The notes beneath the pieces are model-generated. The model did not search any database. It saw only the letters and a list, made by a program, of their open reading frames with translations, and had not been told where the DNA came from. This document shows, piece by piece, positions 61,395 through 64,000 of a DNA stretch of 64,000 nt. Positions within the stretch are counted from its first letter, which is position 1. Each line of letters opens with the position of its first letter. Origin of the DNA: GAS188 sp963794475 (lineage in GTDB: Bacteria > Pseudomonadota > Alphaproteobacteria > Rhizobiales > Beijerinckiaceae); assembly GCA_963794475.1 (NCBI GenBank), contig CAWCDW010000010.1:806001-870000 (forward strand), given 5' to 3'. Both the position numbers and the translations under genes were made by a program.

Positions 61395-62975
61395 TCAACC
61401 GCGTTTGACGTTCCAGAACACAGCAAAACCCGGCATCACACCGGCCAGATTGGCGCGATAGGCGGTCGGCTGCGCGATCTGACCAAGCGGGATATAGGGC
61501 ACGTCGGCGAAGGCTTGGCGCTGGATATCCTGAGCGATGAGCGCTTGCGCGGCCTGATCCTTGGCGCGTACCCATTCGGCGCTCAGCTCCTCGATGCGCG
61601 GGCTCGCCGGCCAGCCCGGCGCCGCGCTTGCGCCCGCCCACAGATTGGTGTGGGTCGTCGGCGTCGTCTGATCCATGCCGCCGGTGAAGTTGCTGTAAAG
61701 GTGCCAGCCGCCCTTCTCCGCCGGGTCCTTGCGAGTTCGCCGCTGCACCACCGTGCCCCAATCGGTCGCCACGTAATCGATGTTGAAGCCGACCCGTTGC
61801 ATGAGATCGGCCGTCACGTCGGCGACCGCTTTGAGGATCGGCACATCGGTCGCGCCCAGGAGGACGATCTTCTCTCTGCCATAGCCGGCGGCCTTCACGG
61901 CGTCGCGAGCCTTGGCGAGATCACGCGGCGCGGTGAGCGCCTCCATCCCGGCATCGTTCGCCATGGGAGTGCCCGGACAGAAATAGCCGACACGGTCGCT
62001 CCATCCGGAAGGGTCGGTGCCGCCCGCCGCTTGCATGAATTCCGTTTGATCGACGGCGCCAAGCAAGGCGCGCCGGATCGCCGGATTATCGAACGGCGGG
62101 TTGAGATGATTCATCCGGAAGATGCCGATGTAGCCGGTGGGATCTTGAACCTCGACCTTGAGGGCGCGATCGGCGCGCAGCATGGGGATGAGATCGGGCG
62201 GAGGCAGCTCCCACCAATCCATCTCGCCTAAGCGAAGGGCCGAGGCGGCCGTCGATGCATCGGGCAGCACATGCCATTCGACGCGATCGACATTGACGAT
62301 CTTGGGTCCGGCGGTCCAATTCGGTGTGCCGTCGGGGCGCGGCACGTAATCGGCGAAGCGCTCATACACATAATGCGCACCGGCCACCCGCTCATCGGCC
62401 TTGAAGCGGAAGGGACCGGAGCCGATCAGCTCCGGTAACTGCTGGAAGGGATCCGTCGCGGCGAGCCGCGCCGGCATGATCGCCGCCATGTTGTTCGTGG
62501 CCTTGCCGAGCGCGTCCGGCAATTGCGGGAAAGGCTGCCGCAGCCGGAAGACGAGGGTGCGATCATCGGGAGCGGAAAGCTCATCGGTCGCGGCCATGAG
62601 CATGCGGCCGTAGTTGTCACGCTTGCTCCAGCGCTGAAGGCTTGCGACGCAATCGCGCGCCAGCACCGGTTCGCCGTCATGAAAGCGTAAGGCCGGGCGC
62701 AAGGTCAGCCGCCACAGCCTGCCGTCATTCTCCACATTATGGCCTTCGACCATTTGCGGCTTCGCCTGGAAGCCCGCGTCCCAACCGTAAAGCGTGTCGA
62801 AGATGAGATAAGCGTGGTTGCGGGTCACATAGGCCGTCGTCCAAATCGGATCGAGCACCGCGAGATCTGCTTGCGGAATGAATTTCAGCACCCGGCTCGC
62901 GGAGGGAGCCGCAAGGCTCGGCGCGCCAAGCGCCGTCGCGGCGAGAGCCGAGGCGAGAAAGGTCCGTCGCTTCAT
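61395..62975 (-). CDS. ABC substrate-binding protein, family 5 (peptide/nickel type)
   Basis: 526 residues, AAGGA nine bases before the ATG. A twin-arginine-like leader (MKRRTFLASALAATALG) suggests Tat export. SBP family 5 features: LAVLDPIWTTAYVTRNHAYLIFDTLY, WRLTLRPALRFHDGEPVLARDCVASLQRW and LPPPDLIPML. Binds an oligopeptide, amide or similar organic solute. No family-5 permease or ATPase lies beside it; its neighbours on the same strand are the NitT/TauT-type genes, which is unusual. Preceded by a 17-bp tandem repeat. Confidence 0.85.
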   Translation of the reverse strand: MKRRTFLASALAATALGAPSLAAPSASRVLKFIPQADLAVLDPIWTTAYVTRNHAYLIFDTLYGWDAGFQAKPQMVEGHNVENDGRLWRLTLRPALRFHDGEPVLARDCVASLQRWSKRDNYGRMLMAATDELSAPDDRTLVFRLRQPFPQLPDALGKATNNMAAIMPARLAATDPFQQLPELIGSGPFRFKADERVAGAHYVYERFADYVPRPDGTPNWTAGPKIVNVDRVEWHVLPDASTAASALRLGEMDWWELPPPDLIPMLRADRALKVEVQDPTGYIGIFRMNHLNPPFDNPAIRRALLGAVDQTEFMQAAGGTDPSGWSDRVGYFCPGTPMANDAGMEALTAPRDLAKARDAVKAAGYGREKIVLLGATDVPILKAVADVTADLMQRVGFNIDYVATDWGTVVQRRTRKDPAEKGGWHLYSNFTGGMDQTTPTTHTNLWAGASAAPGWPASPRIEELSAEWVRAKDQAAQALIAQDIQRQAFADVPYIPLGQIAQPTAYRANLAGVMPGFAVFWNVKRG

Positions 62976-63043
62976 TTGAGTGTTTCCTTAGGAGAATCGT
63001 CGAAGTTTTTGGTGGCAGCCGTCTCGTTGCGGGCTCTGCGCCC

Positions 63044-63112
63044 ATGACTATTTCACGCCCGTGACTATTTCACGCCCATGATCGTTTCACGTCAAAGGAT
63101 CGCTTCACGTCA
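63044..63112. repeat. four imperfect 17-bp tandem repeats
   Basis: Copies: ATGACTATTTCACGCCC (63044), GTGACTATTTCACGCCC (63061), ATGATCGTTTCACGTCA (63078) and AGGATCGCTTCACGTCA (63096, one base out of step). The first two differ at one position. They fill most of the 145 bp between the amidohydrolase stop and the family-5 binding-protein start; TTTCACG is the common core. Confidence 0.8.
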
Positions 63113-63120
63113 GCCCGCCT

Positions 63121-64000
63121 CTAAGCTTGATCGAAGCGGTAATAGCGGGCCGCGTTGTCGTGAAAAAGATCGCGCTGCTCTTGTGCCGAAAATCCTTCGA
63201 TAATGTCCTTGAAGCGCTCGCAACTGTCCTGATAACTCAGGTTGCGACGCCCGACCGGATAGTCGCTTCCGAACATCGCGCGCCTCGTGCCGAATGCATC
63301 GATGCAGGTCATGACCGTTTTGCGCAACGCCTCGAGGCTTCGATCTTGTCCATAGGCGGCGAAATTCGACAGCTTGATCGCGATATTCTCGCGCCTGCCC
63401 ATGACAGCCAAGCCTTGCTCCCAACGCGCGAGACCTTCGGCATCGCGATCGACCGGCGTGCCGCAATGGTTGATCATGATGACTTGATCTTGAAACTCAT
63501 CCGCGAGCCGCGCGACGTCGTGCGACTGGAACGGGTTCATCAGGAGCTCGAGGACAAATCCGTGAGCGCGCAAGCGTCTGAAGCCTTGCCGCCACGCGGG
63601 ATCGTCGAGAACGCCGGCTTCGGTCCAGCGTTTGGCGGGGTCGGGATGCCAACGCACGACTTCGCGGATGCCGACGACGCTGCCGTGCCCGGCGAGCGCC
63701 TCGAGAGAGGCCGCGGCCCTGGGCGACTTGAGCGGTGACCAGGCGATGCAGCGTGACGCGATACGGCTTGGCCGCGTGAGGCTTTCGAGCCAGGCGACTT
63801 CTTCGGCCGGTGGTCTCGCGCGGTCCCAGGCAGCCTCGACATAGACGGATCCGACCACCGTCTGGGTTCCGATATCGGCGAGGAAGTCCTCTACCAAATA
63901 GTTCCGGCGCAGATAGGAGATGTCCCCCAGCGCCTTGATGGCGCCGTCATCGGAGGTGAGCCAAGGGTGCCGACCGAGCGACAGGTCCCACAAATGGTGA
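63121..64000 (-). CDS. amidohydrolase family 2 protein (5' partial, cut by window edge)
   Basis: About 293 residues visible. The frame continues past the right edge; the last bases encode HHLWDLS, the zinc-binding opening of PF04909-type amidohydrolases, so only a few N-terminal residues are missing. Later features: VEAAWDRARPPAEEVAWLE, VIMINHCGTP and RAMFGSDYPVGRRNL with the catalytic Asp. Such enzymes hydrolyse lactones or decarboxylate aromatic or heterocyclic acids. The substrate is unknown; together with the SDR and amidase it suggests a catabolic cluster. Confidence 0.83.
   Translation of the reverse strand, partial: HHLWDLSLGRHPWLTSDDGAIKALGDISYLRRNYLVEDFLADIGTQTVVGSVYVEAAWDRARPPAEEVAWLESLTRPSRIASRCIAWSPLKSPRAAASLEALAGHGSVVGIREVVRWHPDPAKRWTEAGVLDDPAWRQGFRRLRAHGFVLELLMNPFQSHDVARLADEFQDQVIMINHCGTPVDRDAEGLARWEQGLAVMGRRENIAIKLSNFAAYGQDRSLEALRKTVMTCIDAFGTRRAMFGSDYPVGRRNLSYQDSCERFKDIIEGFSAQEQRDLFHDNAARYYRFDQA

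Noticed and set aside
60442..61761. Extended N-terminus of the ABC ATPase to 61761
   Set aside because: The extra 160 residues lie in the family-5 binding-protein gene and show no domain. Start at 61278 matches the family.
1..64000. CRISPR array, tRNA, rRNA or insertion sequence
   Set aside because: No regularly spaced identical repeats, no cloverleaf with a CCA end and no transposase-like frame was noticed on either strand.

Overview
The window is GC-rich, densely coding chromosome from an aerobic methylotroph. The most likely source is an alphaproteobacterium of the Hyphomicrobiales, in the Beijerinckiaceae / Methylocystaceae / Methylobacterium range. The case rests on gene content: a lanthanide-type methanol dehydrogenase (xoxF) with xoxG and xoxJ, a pqqABCDE operon, and a nearly complete tetrahydromethanopterin (H4MPT) formaldehyde pathway (fae, mtdB, mch, fhcBADC plus cofactor-synthesis genes). 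No methane monooxygenase, rRNA, tRNA, CRISPR array or insertion sequence was seen. The exact genus is inference.

Layout. (1) 1-13.3 kb is general accessory and housekeeping sequence: a truncated MBL-fold hydrolase, two small unknowns, an EmrA/EmrB-type drug efflux pair, an MgtC-like membrane protein, a DUF3175 protein, a glycan locus (GH15, glycogen-debranching-like enzyme, GT4 glycosyltransferase) and a second DHA2 exporter. (2) 13.4-38 kb is a methanol oxidation, PQQ and metal-uptake island. It holds tonB beside a divergent TonB-dependent receptor, a zinc metallohydrolase and xoxF-xoxG-xoxJ with a CXXXCW rhodanese-like protein. It also has a PQQ-linked ABC binding protein with a beta-propeller partner, a pentapeptide-repeat protein and several small secreted unknowns. 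A long minus-strand run follows: pqqABCDE, a cytochrome c, a PQQ-linked ABC exporter-type pair and a NitT/TauT-type ABC importer. A fused SoxYZ-like carrier closes the island. (3) 38-56.3 kb is the H4MPT and methanofuran island, in alternating blocks: cofactor biosynthesis (38.1-44.5), fae-orf7-orf5-mch-orf17-mtdB-RFAP synthase on the minus strand (44.7-51.2), and a pterin dehydratase with fhcBADC on the plus strand (51.3-56.3). (4) 56.3-64 kb is an uptake/catabolic cluster: a decayed M24 peptidase, an SDR, an acetamidase/formamidase, a NitT/TauT-type ABC system, a family-5 peptide-type binding protein and an amidohydrolase cut by the right edge.

How they work together. XoxF with PQQ and a lanthanide oxidises methanol in the periplasm and passes electrons to XoxG. 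The TonB receptor and the ABC genes are candidates for lanthanide or metallophore uptake. Formaldehyde reaching the cytoplasm is captured on H4MPT by Fae, oxidised by MtdB, hydrolysed by Mch and released as formate by Fhc. A formamidase in the last cluster could also produce formate.

Oddities. Three genes carry single-base frame breaks: the emrB start, tonB, and the SoxYZ-like carrier. An inverted-repeat element supplies the start codon and part of the signal peptide of a Cys-rich secreted protein. A 17-bp tandem repeat lies in front of the family-5 binding protein. I did not find a clearly new system. The best candidates for undescribed biology are the small secreted proteins and the extra NitT/TauT-type ABC importer inside the xox/pqq island.
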